Shown: positions 50,278 to 59,345, numbered from the stretch's first letter. The stretch is 64,000 nucleotides of DNA from CAYRXM01 sp964449465 (GCA_964449465.1 CAYVBK010000004.1:107468-171467), one strand, 5' to 3'. Numbers and translations: made by a program. The notes: generated by a model not told the origin, from the letters alone.

Positions 50278-51948
50278 ATGTCTGTTATTGTTTATCTGGA
50301 CCGCGTAGTGCATAGCTATGGCACTCGAATCATTCTGGATCAGGTGAGTTGGGAGATCCAGGCGGGGTGCAAAATAGGGCTGGTTGGGGCGAACGGGATG
50401 GGCAAATCTACTCTGTTGCGCCTGATCGCCGGCGAATTGACGCCTGAATCGGGGGCGGTGATTCGGCAACGCGAGGTGCGCATCGGCTACCTGGCGCAGA
50501 CGCCCCAATTGAACCCTCGGCGCACCGTGTGGGAAGAAACCCTCAGTTCGGCCACCGATATTTTGCAGGCCGAAGCGCGCCTGCGGCAACTGGAAGCGCA
50601 AATGGCCGATCCGGTCGTTTATCAGGACGAGAGTCGGCTGGAGCGCGTTCTGGCGGCGCACGCCCGCGCTCAGGCCGACTTTGAGCAGTTGGGCGGGTAT
50701 CGCCACGAAAGCCGTGCCCGCGAAACGCTGCGCATGTTGGGCTTTGCCGAAGCAGATTTCGATCTGCCCGTCAGCGTTCTGTCGGGCGGGCAGAAAAAGA
50801 TGGTGGGACTGGCGCGGCTGTTGATCACCGATATGGACCTGCTGCTGTTGGACGAGCCAGACAATCACCTGGACATGCAGGGCAAAGCGCGCCTGGAGGC
50901 CCTGATCGCCGGGTGGAGCGGCTCGGTGATTCTGGTTTCGCACGACCGTTATTTGCTGGACGAGACAGTCAACCAAATCGTCGAAATCGAAGATCGGCGT
51001 TTGACCACCTATCAAGGCAATTATTCGGCGTTTGCGGTAGAAAAACAGTTGCATCTGTTGCGGCAACAGCAACTCTATGAGGCACAGCAAAAAGAGATTG
51101 CCCGCATCCAGGCTGCCATCGAACGATTTGAATACTGGGCCAGCATCGTAGTCAACGAGCGACACGCCCGGCAGGCGCGCAGTCGCCAAAAAATGCTGGA
51201 GCGGATGGATAAAATTGACAAACCGGTGCTGGAACGGCGGCGTATGGGACTCGAGTTGAACGGCTGGCGCGGCTCGAACAAGGTGCTGGAAATCACCGAC
51301 CTGGACAAGGTCTTTGGCGCAGCCGGCGATGAGCACATTGTGCTGGCCGGGCTAAACTTGCTGATCTGGCACGGCGAGCGGGTTGGGCTGTTGGGTCCGA
51401 ACGGATCGGGCAAGAGCGTACTGCTGCGCTGCATCCTGGGGCTGATCGAGCCGTGCAGCGGCGAGATCAAGGTGGGGCCGAGCGTGCAAATGGGCTACTA
51501 TGCCCAAGAGCACGAAACTCTGGACCCCAACAAGAGCTTGATCGAAGAAATTCGCCAGATGCGGCCGATGTACGAGGCCGACGCGGTGCGTTTTCTGGGA
51601 CGGTTTTTGTTTCCCTATCAAATGACCCGCAACCCGGTGCGCAGTCTGTCGGGTGGCGAGCAGAGCCGCCTGCAACTGGCCCGGCTGATGCTGTCGGGAG
51701 CCAATTTTCTGCTGCTGGACGAGCCGACCAACAACCTGGACCTGCCTTCGTGTGAAGTGTTGGAGAACGCGCTGGATGAATTCGAGGGAACGGTGCTGGT
51801 GGTTTCACATGACCGTTATTTTTTGGATCGAGTCGTAGACCGAATTGTGGATTTGCAGGATGGCCGCCTGATCGAGTATGCGGGCGGTTATACATTTTAT
51901 CGTCAGGAACGGGAACGCCGCGCGGCCCTGCCGGCGGCGCGGCGTTGA
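50278..51948 (+). CDS. ABC-F family ribosome-associated ATPase
   Basis: A 556-residue soluble protein with two ABC ATPase domains and no membrane segment. Domain 1: Walker A GANGMGKST, signature LSGGQKK, Walker B LLLLDEPDNHLD. The inter-domain linker (about 240-310), rich in Q, R and K (QQQLYEAQQKEIARIQAAIE), is the P-site tRNA-interacting arm. Domain 2: GPNGSGKSV, LSGGEQSR, LLLDEPTNNLD. ABC-F proteins act at the ribosomal E-site, either as translation factors or by displacing antibiotics. The start at 50278 has AGGAGG upstream. The leader with two attenuators suggests drug-inducible expression. Confidence 0.92.
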   Translation: MSVIVYLDRVVHSYGTRIILDQVSWEIQAGCKIGLVGANGMGKSTLLRLIAGELTPESGAVIRQREVRIGYLAQTPQLNPRRTVWEETLSSATDILQAEARLRQLEAQMADPVVYQDESRLERVLAAHARAQADFEQLGGYRHESRARETLRMLGFAEADFDLPVSVLSGGQKKMVGLARLLITDMDLLLLDEPDNHLDMQGKARLEALIAGWSGSVILVSHDRYLLDETVNQIVEIEDRRLTTYQGNYSAFAVEKQLHLLRQQQLYEAQQKEIARIQAAIERFEYWASIVVNERHARQARSRQKMLERMDKIDKPVLERRRMGLELNGWRGSNKVLEITDLDKVFGAAGDEHIVLAGLNLLIWHGERVGLLGPNGSGKSVLLRCILGLIEPCSGEIKVGPSVQMGYYAQEHETLDPNKSLIEEIRQMRPMYEADAVRFLGRFLFPYQMTRNPVRSLSGGEQSRLQLARLMLSGANFLLLDEPTNNLDLPSCEVLENALDEFEGTVLVVSHDRYFLDRVVDRIVDLQDGRLIEYAGGYTFYRQERERRAALPAARR

Positions 51949-51965
51949 TTGTAAGGAGGAAAACG

Positions 51966-52433
51966 ATGCCGGCTCCCCCATGCCCTTATTGCAACGGCGA
52001 AACCTATCGCCGCCTGGATGAACGCTGGCTGGTCTGCCAGGCCTGCGATCACGAGTTTGACCTTCGCCAGGACCTGTGCCGCCGCTGCGGCCGGCTGAAT
52101 CAGGCTGATGCGGTCGAGTGTGCCTATTGCCGGTCGCCGCTGCCCAAAAAGGACCTGGCCAGCCAGGTCATTGACGTGCGCAGCAAGAGCCGTCGTGACT
52201 GGCTGGCCGGCCGCAGCGAAACGGACAAGGCGCAAAAACTGGAGGATCAAGAGGCATCGCAAAGGCGGATGGAGGCCTATTGGGCCGAGGAGCACGAACG
52301 GCAGAAACGCCTGGCTGCCGACCTGGCCCTGCGGCGCGAGCAAGAACGACGTATGGCCCTGGTGGCCGGCGGTATTGCTTTGCTCGTCGTCATCGCCATC
52401 GTGATTGTGGCCATAGTGCTGGCCTCAAAATAA
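51966..52433 (+). CDS. Zinc-ribbon protein with C-terminal membrane helix
   Basis: A 155-residue protein: two zinc ribbons (CPYC...CQAC and CRRC...CAYC) in the first 60 residues, a charged, probably coiled-coil region (about 75-130, rich in E, R and Q), then a tail-anchor helix (ALVAGGIALLVVIAIVIVAI). Function is unknown. It starts 17 nt after the ABC-F stop with AAGGAGG, so it is probably cotranscribed. Confidence 0.75.
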   Translation: MPAPPCPYCNGETYRRLDERWLVCQACDHEFDLRQDLCRRCGRLNQADAVECAYCRSPLPKKDLASQVIDVRSKSRRDWLAGRSETDKAQKLEDQEASQRRMEAYWAEEHERQKRLAADLALRREQERRMALVAGGIALLVVIAIVIVAIVLASK

Positions 52434-52445
52434 TCCATAACCACC

Positions 52446-53357
52446 CTATGACTGCCCGTCCAGGTACTCACAATAGCGTCGAAACAGGTTTTTGGCCGCC
52501 GGCCAGCATGAATGTGGGCTGATAAAGTGCGAAAACTCGAACGTGATCAGCTTGTCCACACCGGCCTGCTCGGCGGCCATCATCTTCCACCATAGCTTGC
52601 GCCAGTCTATCGGCGGAAAGTTGAACGGCATATCGCGGTCAAAACTTTCCACATTCGACCAGGCGCGCATGCCGTGTTTTTGAATCAACTCGCTGTTGGC
52701 GTGTAAAAAATCGGGCAGCACATCATAGTCTATTTGCCCGTCTTGAAAGGCCACAATGTCTACCACGCCGGCCAGTCGCGCCAAAATATGGTCCCAATCG
52801 GCATAGTGCTGCTCCAGAGTGACCGGATCGTCTACAAGTTTGCGGCCATGCACATAAGGCGAGATCAGCGTAGGCAGGTTCGGCGACAATGATTTGCAAT
52901 GCCGGCCCAATTGATACAGACATTCGACCCGTTTTTTTTCCATCCGCCCGATCTCAAAGGTCAAATACCATCCCTGAAAGGCCTTGTGCGAGCCATATTT
53001 TTCCCACACTTCGTCTATAAAGGCCCGCCCTAGGTCTACTTCTTGCTCCAATGTCCACTGCCGCGCCGGGCGGGTGGCCGAGTCGAACGTGCCGAAAAAG
53101 AAAGATATTTCGTTCTCGGCGGCCAGGTCCAAAAACATAGCCGCCAGGTCTTGATAGACCGGAAAAATGTCCACCTCGCGCTCCAACACCCTGGACGGAC
53201 AGGCGGCCTGGCGGCCCCAACCGGCGCGGATCATGATCGCAGTGTCTATGCCCACCGACCTCATAATCCGAAAATCCTCGGCCCACTCGGCCCGTCCCCA
53301 GTTATTCGAGGGAATGTCGTGGGTAATTTCATCTAAAAAAGTGCCGGTGATTCTCAT
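52446..53357 (-). CDS. DUF4434-like TIM-barrel protein
   Basis: A 303-residue protein beginning MRITGTFLDEITHDIPSNNW, then DFRIMRSVGIDTAIMIRAG and YGSHKAFQGWYLTFEIG, which matches the pattern of DUF4434 (glycosidase-like barrel) proteins, where a W-Y-x-x-x-E segment lies at the presumed active site. AAAGGA precedes the ATG at 53357; earlier in-frame codons have no binding site. It converges on the zinc-ribbon gene with only 12 nt between stops. Enzyme activity is not established. Confidence 0.7.
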   Translation of the reverse strand: MRITGTFLDEITHDIPSNNWGRAEWAEDFRIMRSVGIDTAIMIRAGWGRQAACPSRVLEREVDIFPVYQDLAAMFLDLAAENEISFFFGTFDSATRPARQWTLEQEVDLGRAFIDEVWEKYGSHKAFQGWYLTFEIGRMEKKRVECLYQLGRHCKSLSPNLPTLISPYVHGRKLVDDPVTLEQHYADWDHILARLAGVVDIVAFQDGQIDYDVLPDFLHANSELIQKHGMRAWSNVESFDRDMPFNFPPIDWRKLWWKMMAAEQAGVDKLITFEFSHFISPHSCWPAAKNLFRRYCEYLDGQS

Positions 53358-53382
53358 GATCGTCCTTTCTTGAAAAACCCTC

Positions 53383-53411
53383 TTGAACAAACAAGATAAA
53401 TATGGTATGAT
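53383..53411 (+). promoter_or_regulatory. Promoter of the ANTAR regulator gene
   Basis: TTGAAC (53383-53388), 17 nt, TATGAT (53406-53411), about 58 nt before the ATG at 53469. Confidence 0.65.
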
Positions 53412-53468
53412 AGAAGCATCACAGCTATCATTTGCCTGGCCCGGGCGCATGATCGAGAGGGGGGAATT

Positions 53469-54077
53469 ATGACCAAATCAGGACCTCTTCAAGTTCTTGT
53501 GGCATGCACCAAGGTTCCGTGCATCCAGACCATCCGGGCTTTTCTGGCGCGGCTGGGCCATCAGGTCATTGCAGAGACTGATAACGGCGACGAGGCGGCG
53601 CGGCTGGCTATCGAGTTGCGCCCCGACCTGGCTATACTGGGTGATGTGGACCCGCTGCACGGTTGGGAAACGGCCTGTCAGATCGGTGAGATGCACCCGT
53701 GTCCGGCAATCTGCATTTTGACCGGGCAGGTCTCGCCGGCGTCGTTTTGTCTGCCCAACCAGGCCGCCGGCCCATCGTTGATCCAGGTACATCAGCCCGA
53801 CAACGCCGCCGAGTTGGAATCCATCATCCGCCTGATCCTGGATTGCTTTGATTCGGCCTCGTCGGCCCGGCTGGAACAAATTCAATCCATGATCGACACC
53901 CGCCAGACGCTTCAGCAAGCCACCCGCCGCCTGGCCCAAGATCGCCAGATGTCTACACAGCGGGCGCGCGAGTGGATTTTGCAAGAAGCGCAGGCCAAAA
54001 GAGCCAGCCTGGCGCAGGTGGCCCAGGCAATCATCTCTGGACAGCCGATTCCTTATTGCCACAGCGCGCCAGTGTAA
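53469..54077 (+). CDS. Response-regulator-like protein with C-terminal ANTAR domain
   Basis: A 202-residue protein. Residues 8-125 resemble a receiver domain (LQVLVACTKVPCIQTIRAFL, PDLAILGDVDPLHGWE); the phospho-acceptor may be the Asp of GDVD, though the alignment is shifted by one. Residues 135-195 have the ANTAR pattern (IDTRQTLQQATRRLAQDRQM, QAKRASLAQVAQAII). ANTAR proteins bind paired RNA hairpins and stop termination. AGAGGGGGG precedes the ATG. The 3-prime end overlaps the convergent glycosyltransferase gene by 47 bp. Confidence 0.8.
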   Translation: MTKSGPLQVLVACTKVPCIQTIRAFLARLGHQVIAETDNGDEAARLAIELRPDLAILGDVDPLHGWETACQIGEMHPCPAICILTGQVSPASFCLPNQAAGPSLIQVHQPDNAAELESIIRLILDCFDSASSARLEQIQSMIDTRQTLQQATRRLAQDRQMSTQRAREWILQEAQAKRASLAQVAQAIISGQPIPYCHSAPV

Positions 54078-54960
54078 ACTGCTGCCGCTTGAGCCAAAAC
54101 TTTTTCCACGAACGCCAGGCATCCCATCGGCCGCGCCAGGCATCCAGTCGGCGGTCCTGGATGGTCGCTCCGCAGGCCAGCGCCAGGTCGTACAACAGCA
54201 TAGCCGGCCAGCGCCACCACAGCAGCGCAGCTGAATAGTTTTTGGCGATGGTCCACCACTTGTTGCGCCCCAACAGATATCGCTTGAGGCCTGGCACGCG
54301 CCGGCCAGTGGCCGAATGAGCATGGATCACCCTGGCCTGCGGCACATAGAGGCAGTTCCAGCCGGCGCGCCGGGCCCGCCAGGCCAGGTCTACATCCTCG
54401 TAATAGGCAAAAAAATCCTCATCAAACAAGCCAATCTGATCGAGCATGGCGCGGCGATAGAGCGCGGCGCCGCCGCATGGACCAAACACCTCTTGGGCCA
54501 CCTCGACCGGGTGAGCCGAAACCGGCTCGCTGTACCAGCGATTCCAGGCCACGCCGGCCCAATTCACCCAAATTCCGGCCGAGTCAAAACGGGCGGGATC
54601 GTCGGCCAGCAGCATCCTACAGGCACACATGCCCACCCGATCATCCTGTGCTGCCGCCAACAAGGCCTCCAGCCAGCCGGGCGAGACCACCGTATCGTCG
54701 TTGAGCGTGATCACCCACTCGCTATCGGTGGCGCGGATGCCCTGATTGACCGCCGCGGCAAAACCCCGGTTGGTCGAATTGCGGATGATCGAGGCAGCCG
54801 GATAGCGCGCCGCCACCCAATCGGCCGAGCCGTCGGTAGAGCCGTTGTCCACCACAATGAGCTGATCGGCGGGGCCAAGCTGAAAAAAAACGGACGGCAA
54901 ACCATGTTGCAGGTTTGCCAATCCGTTCCATGTCAGGACAATCAACACAGTTCGTTTCAT
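54031..54960 (-). CDS. Family 2 glycosyltransferase
   Basis: A 309-residue GT-A-fold transferase like rhamnosyl- or N-acetylglucosaminyl-transferases. IVLTWNGLANLQHGLPSVF and IVVDNGSTDGSADWV form the nucleotide-sugar site, ITLNDDTVVSPGWLEALL carries the DxD-like motif, and FAYYEDVDLAWRARRAGW is the catalytic ED(V)D segment. The C-terminal ~60 residues are hydrophobic and basic, suggesting membrane association. The gene overlaps the ANTAR gene tail to tail. Confidence 0.9.
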   Translation of the reverse strand: MKRTVLIVLTWNGLANLQHGLPSVFFQLGPADQLIVVDNGSTDGSADWVAARYPAASIIRNSTNRGFAAAVNQGIRATDSEWVITLNDDTVVSPGWLEALLAAAQDDRVGMCACRMLLADDPARFDSAGIWVNWAGVAWNRWYSEPVSAHPVEVAQEVFGPCGGAALYRRAMLDQIGLFDEDFFAYYEDVDLAWRARRAGWNCLYVPQARVIHAHSATGRRVPGLKRYLLGRNKWWTIAKNYSAALLWWRWPAMLLYDLALACGATIQDRRLDAWRGRWDAWRSWKKFWLKRQQFTLARCGNKESAVQR

Positions 54961-54982
54961 CCAGGCTCTGACTCTGATCCGA

Positions 54983-56806
54983 TCAATTCAAAATTCGCAC
55001 CGGCAGTTCGCTGTACCACCAGACAGTGCTATAGCCATCCTGGAGCTTGAGGGCGACATAATAGGACTGTCCTACAGTGAGGCCGGTTGTGGGGATGGAA
55101 TAGGCAAAATTGGCATCGTCCAGGTTGAGAACCGCGCCATAGTTTCTCATCACAATGGGTAAATAGATAAACCTGGGTCCGGTCGGCGGCGGCGGGGGTG
55201 GCGGTGGTGCGGTCGGCACATTGGTGCAATAGGTCTCCAAAATCGAGCCGACAGTAGTAACCCAACAAATTTTGGTGGTTACCTCATCGCTGTAACCCTG
55301 ATTCAAGCCGGTGGCTCCGGCCAGGTTCCACTTGACCAAATAGCTGCCCTGGGCCGTATTTTCTAAAGTCAACCGCACCCAGTCCAGAGACGAGGCCCAG
55401 CTACCGGTGCGCTCGTGCACCATCAACTGAAATGAGTTATAAGCCAGATTTTTCCAGTCGGCCATTTCTCCCTCAAGTGTCACCTGAGAAAGATCAAGCT
55501 TGAATATCTGCCATTGATTGTGATAAAACGAAATGTCGTCGGTGCGGCCGGTGGGCCAACCGGGCAAATGAGTGGCCTGCCAGCGCGCCCGCGCCACTCC
55601 GCCGTCACCTTGATCGGGGGCATAGTCTACCTTGTAGCGAAAGGAAAGATACTTGAAGGTATTCGAGTCTACATGCTGACCACCCATATTGAGGGCCAGA
55701 GGCAAATGCGCCGCTGCGCCACAGACATAGGGACCGGCTGTGCTGGTGAGATTCAGCACGCCGCCGGATGCGTTAAAAGCCAGATTTTGAGTATGAGCGG
55801 CATCCACATCATCCACGCCGTTCATATCCCAGGGATTGCCCACCACCGTAGTGGCAAAATCGGGGCCGCTGGTATAGCTGGGGGCGACGATCTCGGCCAA
55901 CGGCGCGGCTTTGAAGGTCCACGAGCCGGCAGAGGTGGCCGTGCTGGAACTGCCAGAACGCGACACGGTGCCACGCACCTGATAGACGCCGGGCCACAAA
56001 GAAGCCGGCACATCGTACGACAAGGCCGATGCGCTGATGCTTTCGGCTGTATGGCTGGAGGTAAAAGAGCGCAACGAATCAAAATTGCTGCCCGATCCCA
56101 AGGCCAGAGCCATGGTGGCGCCGCTCAGATCGCTGCCCGTCCAGGTTACGGTTTGAGATTGGGTGGGAGTCAAGCGCACCCAGTCCAGCATCAACTGAAC
56201 GCCGGCCGGCACGTCCCACAGGTCGAACCACAGGCCGGTGATATTGCCGCTCCAGCTTGCGCTGCGCTGAGGCAGGTTGATCGTATAGATGTTCCAACCT
56301 GCATAGAGCGCAAAAGGAATGTTGACATCTCCCAAGGCGATCATCTGTTTGGTAAAGCCCAGGTTGGCCACAGTACCACCCTGACCGGCGTACAAACGAA
56401 AGGTGATCTGTTGGTAATACAAGGCATCAATCGGCCTGGCATTGCCGTCCTGCCCGGTGTCCAGTGAAGAAGCCCAGCCGGGATTCAGCACATAAACAGA
56501 GGCATTATTCCCTACCCCTGACGCCGTAGCCGTCCACATGCCACCAGAGACGGACTCGCCCGTAAATCGCCGTTGTAGATCGGGATTGCAACTGGAATCA
56601 ATCAAATAGAGGTCGGAGGCGTGATTCATGTCTTTGGGATCGCCCCACGCGCGGGTGAAATACTCGACATCCTCGGCCAACGTTTGAGACGTATCCGGGC
56701 CGATCAACGTGAGCGACAAGGCCTGTACCGGCAGCCCTGCGCCGGCAAACAAAAGCAGAACCAGTCCACATACGAAAACACGGCTCAAGCGATAGATCGT
56801 TTTCAT
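54983..56806 (-). CDS. Secreted multi-domain surface protein with YLP-type C-terminal segment
   Basis: A 607-residue exported protein. The signal peptide VFVCGLVLLLFAGAGLPVQA is preceded by basic residues. Two related beta-rich modules follow, each ending in a DWVRLT segment (LDWVRLTPTQS and LDWVRLTLEN), suggesting carbohydrate-binding jelly-rolls. Near the C-terminus a Pro-rich stretch (APPPPPPPPTGPR) leads to FIYLPIVMRNY, a motif frequent in exported Chloroflexota proteins, and then about 40 residues. No catalytic motif is recognised. AGGAGG precedes the ATG at 56806. Confidence 0.7.
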   Translation of the reverse strand: MKTIYRLSRVFVCGLVLLLFAGAGLPVQALSLTLIGPDTSQTLAEDVEYFTRAWGDPKDMNHASDLYLIDSSCNPDLQRRFTGESVSGGMWTATASGVGNNASVYVLNPGWASSLDTGQDGNARPIDALYYQQITFRLYAGQGGTVANLGFTKQMIALGDVNIPFALYAGWNIYTINLPQRSASWSGNITGLWFDLWDVPAGVQLMLDWVRLTPTQSQTVTWTGSDLSGATMALALGSGSNFDSLRSFTSSHTAESISASALSYDVPASLWPGVYQVRGTVSRSGSSSTATSAGSWTFKAAPLAEIVAPSYTSGPDFATTVVGNPWDMNGVDDVDAAHTQNLAFNASGGVLNLTSTAGPYVCGAAAHLPLALNMGGQHVDSNTFKYLSFRYKVDYAPDQGDGGVARARWQATHLPGWPTGRTDDISFYHNQWQIFKLDLSQVTLEGEMADWKNLAYNSFQLMVHERTGSWASSLDWVRLTLENTAQGSYLVKWNLAGATGLNQGYSDEVTTKICWVTTVGSILETYCTNVPTAPPPPPPPPTGPRFIYLPIVMRNYGAVLNLDDANFAYSIPTTGLTVGQSYYVALKLQDGYSTVWWYSELPVRILN

Positions 56807-56956
56807 ATTTCCTCCTGATGATGATGATTTTAAGATTATTATATCATGAGACCACCGAAAAAACCAAGCACTGAGAACACTGGAATAGACGAGCATTGGT
56901 GAAAATTAACACAGATTTAAGGCTCTTTGTGTTTTACGGAAATTTGAGAGGTTAAT

Positions 56957-59125
56957 ATGGCACAGATGAAAATGATCTTGACAGTATTGACGGTCGTGGC
57001 CTTGCTCGTCGCCGCAGCGAGATTTTGCGCGTCAGAAGGGCAAACCCAAGTTGAGCTATCTCCACAAGGAAACATCTATTATGTTGCTCCGACCGGCGAC
57101 GATGGCCATGCCGGCGATCTGCTCCATCCCTGGCGCACAATCCACCAAGCAGCCAACACGCTGGCGGCTGGAGATACGATTTACATCCGTGCCGGCACGT
57201 ACAGCGAGCGAGTCATCCCGCAGAATTCTGGCAGCGCCGGACAGCCGATCACCTATGCAGCCTACCCCGGCGAGACGGTCACGGTTGACGGAAGCGGCAT
57301 CACACTGCCCGATGACCTGGCCGGCCTGATCCACATCTCGGAGCAGAGCCATATCATCATTGCTGGCCTGCGCGTGATCCATGCCGGGCCGCACAACGAC
57401 AATGCCGGTATCCTGATTCTCAATTCCAGCCATATCACCGTGGAAAACAATCTCACCTATGACACAAGCTCATCTGGCATTGGCGTGTGGGGCAGCGATC
57501 ACGTCATCATAGACGGCAATCAGGTCGAGGAGGCCGGCGGCGGGGGCCAGCAGGAATGTATCACCGTCGCCGGGACCGACACGTTCGAGGTGCGCGGCAA
57601 TGAGGTATTCAACTGCCACAAAGAAGGCATTGACGCCAAAGACGGCGCGTCCAACGGTCAGATTTATCGCAACCATGTCCATCACACTGAACAAGTGGGC
57701 ATTTATGTGGATGCCTGGGACAAGCACACGTACAACATTGCTGTGTACCAAAACATCGTCCATGACATCCAGAACAACAACGGCTTTGCCATCGGCTCGG
57801 AACAGGGCGGCTTGCTGGAGAACGTGTGGGTCTATAACAACATCGCCTACAACAATCGCTATGTCGGGTTGACTCTGCACGACTGCTGCCCAGGCCCAAC
57901 CACCCATCCGGTGCGAAATATCCTGGTGGTCAACAATACTTTTTACCACAACGGATGGACAGTCTGGGGCGGCGGCATCGCCGTAGACAACCCCGACATT
58001 CAGAACGTCACCATCCGCAACAATATCGTCAGCCAAAACCTCTATTTTCAGATTGCCGTCAACCCCAACATTCCGACGCAGTATCTTGCCATTGACCACA
58101 ACCTCATTGACGGCTATCGCGGCACAGAGAACGAGGTCTATGGTGATGATGTGGTGCAAGGCAACCCGCTGTTTATGGATGCATCAGGGGCAAACTTCCA
58201 TCTCCAAACAGGCTCACCGGCCATTGATCGAGGCTCTGCTGTAGACGCGCCGGCCTACGACTATGATGGCCTGACCCGCCCTCAAGATGGCAATCAGGAT
58301 GGCGCAGCCGAATATGATATTGGTGCCTATGAGGCGGCGACCTGCAATGAACACGCCTACCTGCCATCGGCGCTCAAAGGCTATCAGGGTGCGCCGACAG
58401 GCTGGTGGAAACCGCCTATCGGCGCCACCTGGCAGGTGCAGTACAGCGGAGATGTACTCGATCTCTCGTTTGCCGCAGACGTGTACGATGTGGACATGTT
58501 TGACACCGATGCTGCGACCATCGCCGCGCTGCACGATCAGGGACGCAAGGTTTTGTGCTATATCAACGTCGGCGCGTGGGAGGATTGGCGGCCCGATGCG
58601 GCACAGTTCCCGGTCGTAGTGCTGGGCAACCATTACACCGGCTGGCCGGGTGAGCGATGGCTCGACATCCGCCGGATTGACCTGCTCGGCCCATTGATGG
58701 GCGCACGTTTCGATCTCGGCCGGGCCCAAGGCTGCGACGGAATTGACGCGGACAACATGAACGGCTATACTCAGGAGACTGGCTTTCCGCTAACGGCCCA
58801 AGATCAACTGGTCTACAATGCCTGGCTTGCCCATGAGGCTCACGCGCGCAGCCTGGCTATCGGTCTGAAAAACAACGAGGCGCAGGTGAACGATCTGCTG
58901 CCCTGTTTCGATTGGATCGTGACCGAAAGTTGCTTTGCCGAAGGATGGTGCGCGGCTGTGCAGCCGTTCATTGATGCCAGAAAACCGGTCTTTGCCATCG
59001 AATACACCGACACGCTGAGCATCGCCCAATTTCTGGATCAGGTATGTTCGCAAGCCGCAGCCATGCAGACCAGCGCCATCCTCAAGCATCGCCAATTGGA
59101 CGCCTGGCGGCAGGCCTGCCCTTGA
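56957..59125 (+). CDS. Secreted beta-helix protein fused to GH114-like barrel
   Basis: A 722-residue exported protein. After a signal segment (ILTVLTVVALLVAAARF) comes a right-handed beta-helix (about 38-460): NIYYVAPTGDDGHAGDLLHP, then many strands with Asn ladders such as NNNGFAIGSEQGG. CNEHAYLPSALKGYQ is a YLP-type linker. The C-terminal ~245 residues match endo-alpha-1,4-polygalactosaminidase (GH114): WQVQYSGDVLDL, DVDMFDTDAATI, VLCYINVGAWEDWRPD, GCDGIDADNMNGY, IGLKNNEAQVNDLL and FAIEYTD. GAGAGG precedes the ATG. It probably acts on extracellular polysaccharide. Confidence 0.85.
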   Translation: MAQMKMILTVLTVVALLVAAARFCASEGQTQVELSPQGNIYYVAPTGDDGHAGDLLHPWRTIHQAANTLAAGDTIYIRAGTYSERVIPQNSGSAGQPITYAAYPGETVTVDGSGITLPDDLAGLIHISEQSHIIIAGLRVIHAGPHNDNAGILILNSSHITVENNLTYDTSSSGIGVWGSDHVIIDGNQVEEAGGGGQQECITVAGTDTFEVRGNEVFNCHKEGIDAKDGASNGQIYRNHVHHTEQVGIYVDAWDKHTYNIAVYQNIVHDIQNNNGFAIGSEQGGLLENVWVYNNIAYNNRYVGLTLHDCCPGPTTHPVRNILVVNNTFYHNGWTVWGGGIAVDNPDIQNVTIRNNIVSQNLYFQIAVNPNIPTQYLAIDHNLIDGYRGTENEVYGDDVVQGNPLFMDASGANFHLQTGSPAIDRGSAVDAPAYDYDGLTRPQDGNQDGAAEYDIGAYEAATCNEHAYLPSALKGYQGAPTGWWKPPIGATWQVQYSGDVLDLSFAADVYDVDMFDTDAATIAALHDQGRKVLCYINVGAWEDWRPDAAQFPVVVLGNHYTGWPGERWLDIRRIDLLGPLMGARFDLGRAQGCDGIDADNMNGYTQETGFPLTAQDQLVYNAWLAHEAHARSLAIGLKNNEAQVNDLLPCFDWIVTESCFAEGWCAAVQPFIDARKPVFAIEYTDTLSIAQFLDQVCSQAAAMQTSAILKHRQLDAWRQACP

Positions 59126-59193
59126 GGCGATCAACCTGCCTTGAGGCGATCAACCTGCCTTGAGGCGATCAACCTGCCTTGAGGCGATCAACC
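59122..59193 (+). repeat. 19-bp tandem repeat running into an assembly gap
   Basis: Three full copies and one partial copy of TTGAGGCGATCAACCTGCC begin at the stop codon of the GH114 gene and run up to the gap. True copy number is unknown. Confidence 0.9.
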
Positions 59194-59293
59194 NNNNNNN
59201 NNNNNNNNNNNNNNNNNNNNNNNNNNNNNNNNNNNNNNNNNNNNNNNNNNNNNNNNNNNNNNNNNNNNNNNNNNNNNNNNNNNNNNNNNNNNN
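59194..59293. other. Assembly gap of 100 N
   Basis: Exactly 100 unknown bases, a conventional scaffolding placeholder, probably caused by the adjacent tandem repeat. Sequence after the gap starts TGCCCTTGA, like the edge of the repeat. Confidence 0.98.
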
Positions 59294-59345
59294 TGCCCTT
59301 GAAAGTAAGCGTTCAGAGGATGTCGCATATTCTTACCACAAAGGA

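Noticed and set aside
50037..50315. 92-codon plus-strand frame reading through both leader terminators into the ABC-F gene
   Set aside because: It runs through two terminator hairpins and shifts out of the ABC-F frame; the shorter GTG frame at 50062 has its own ribosome binding site.
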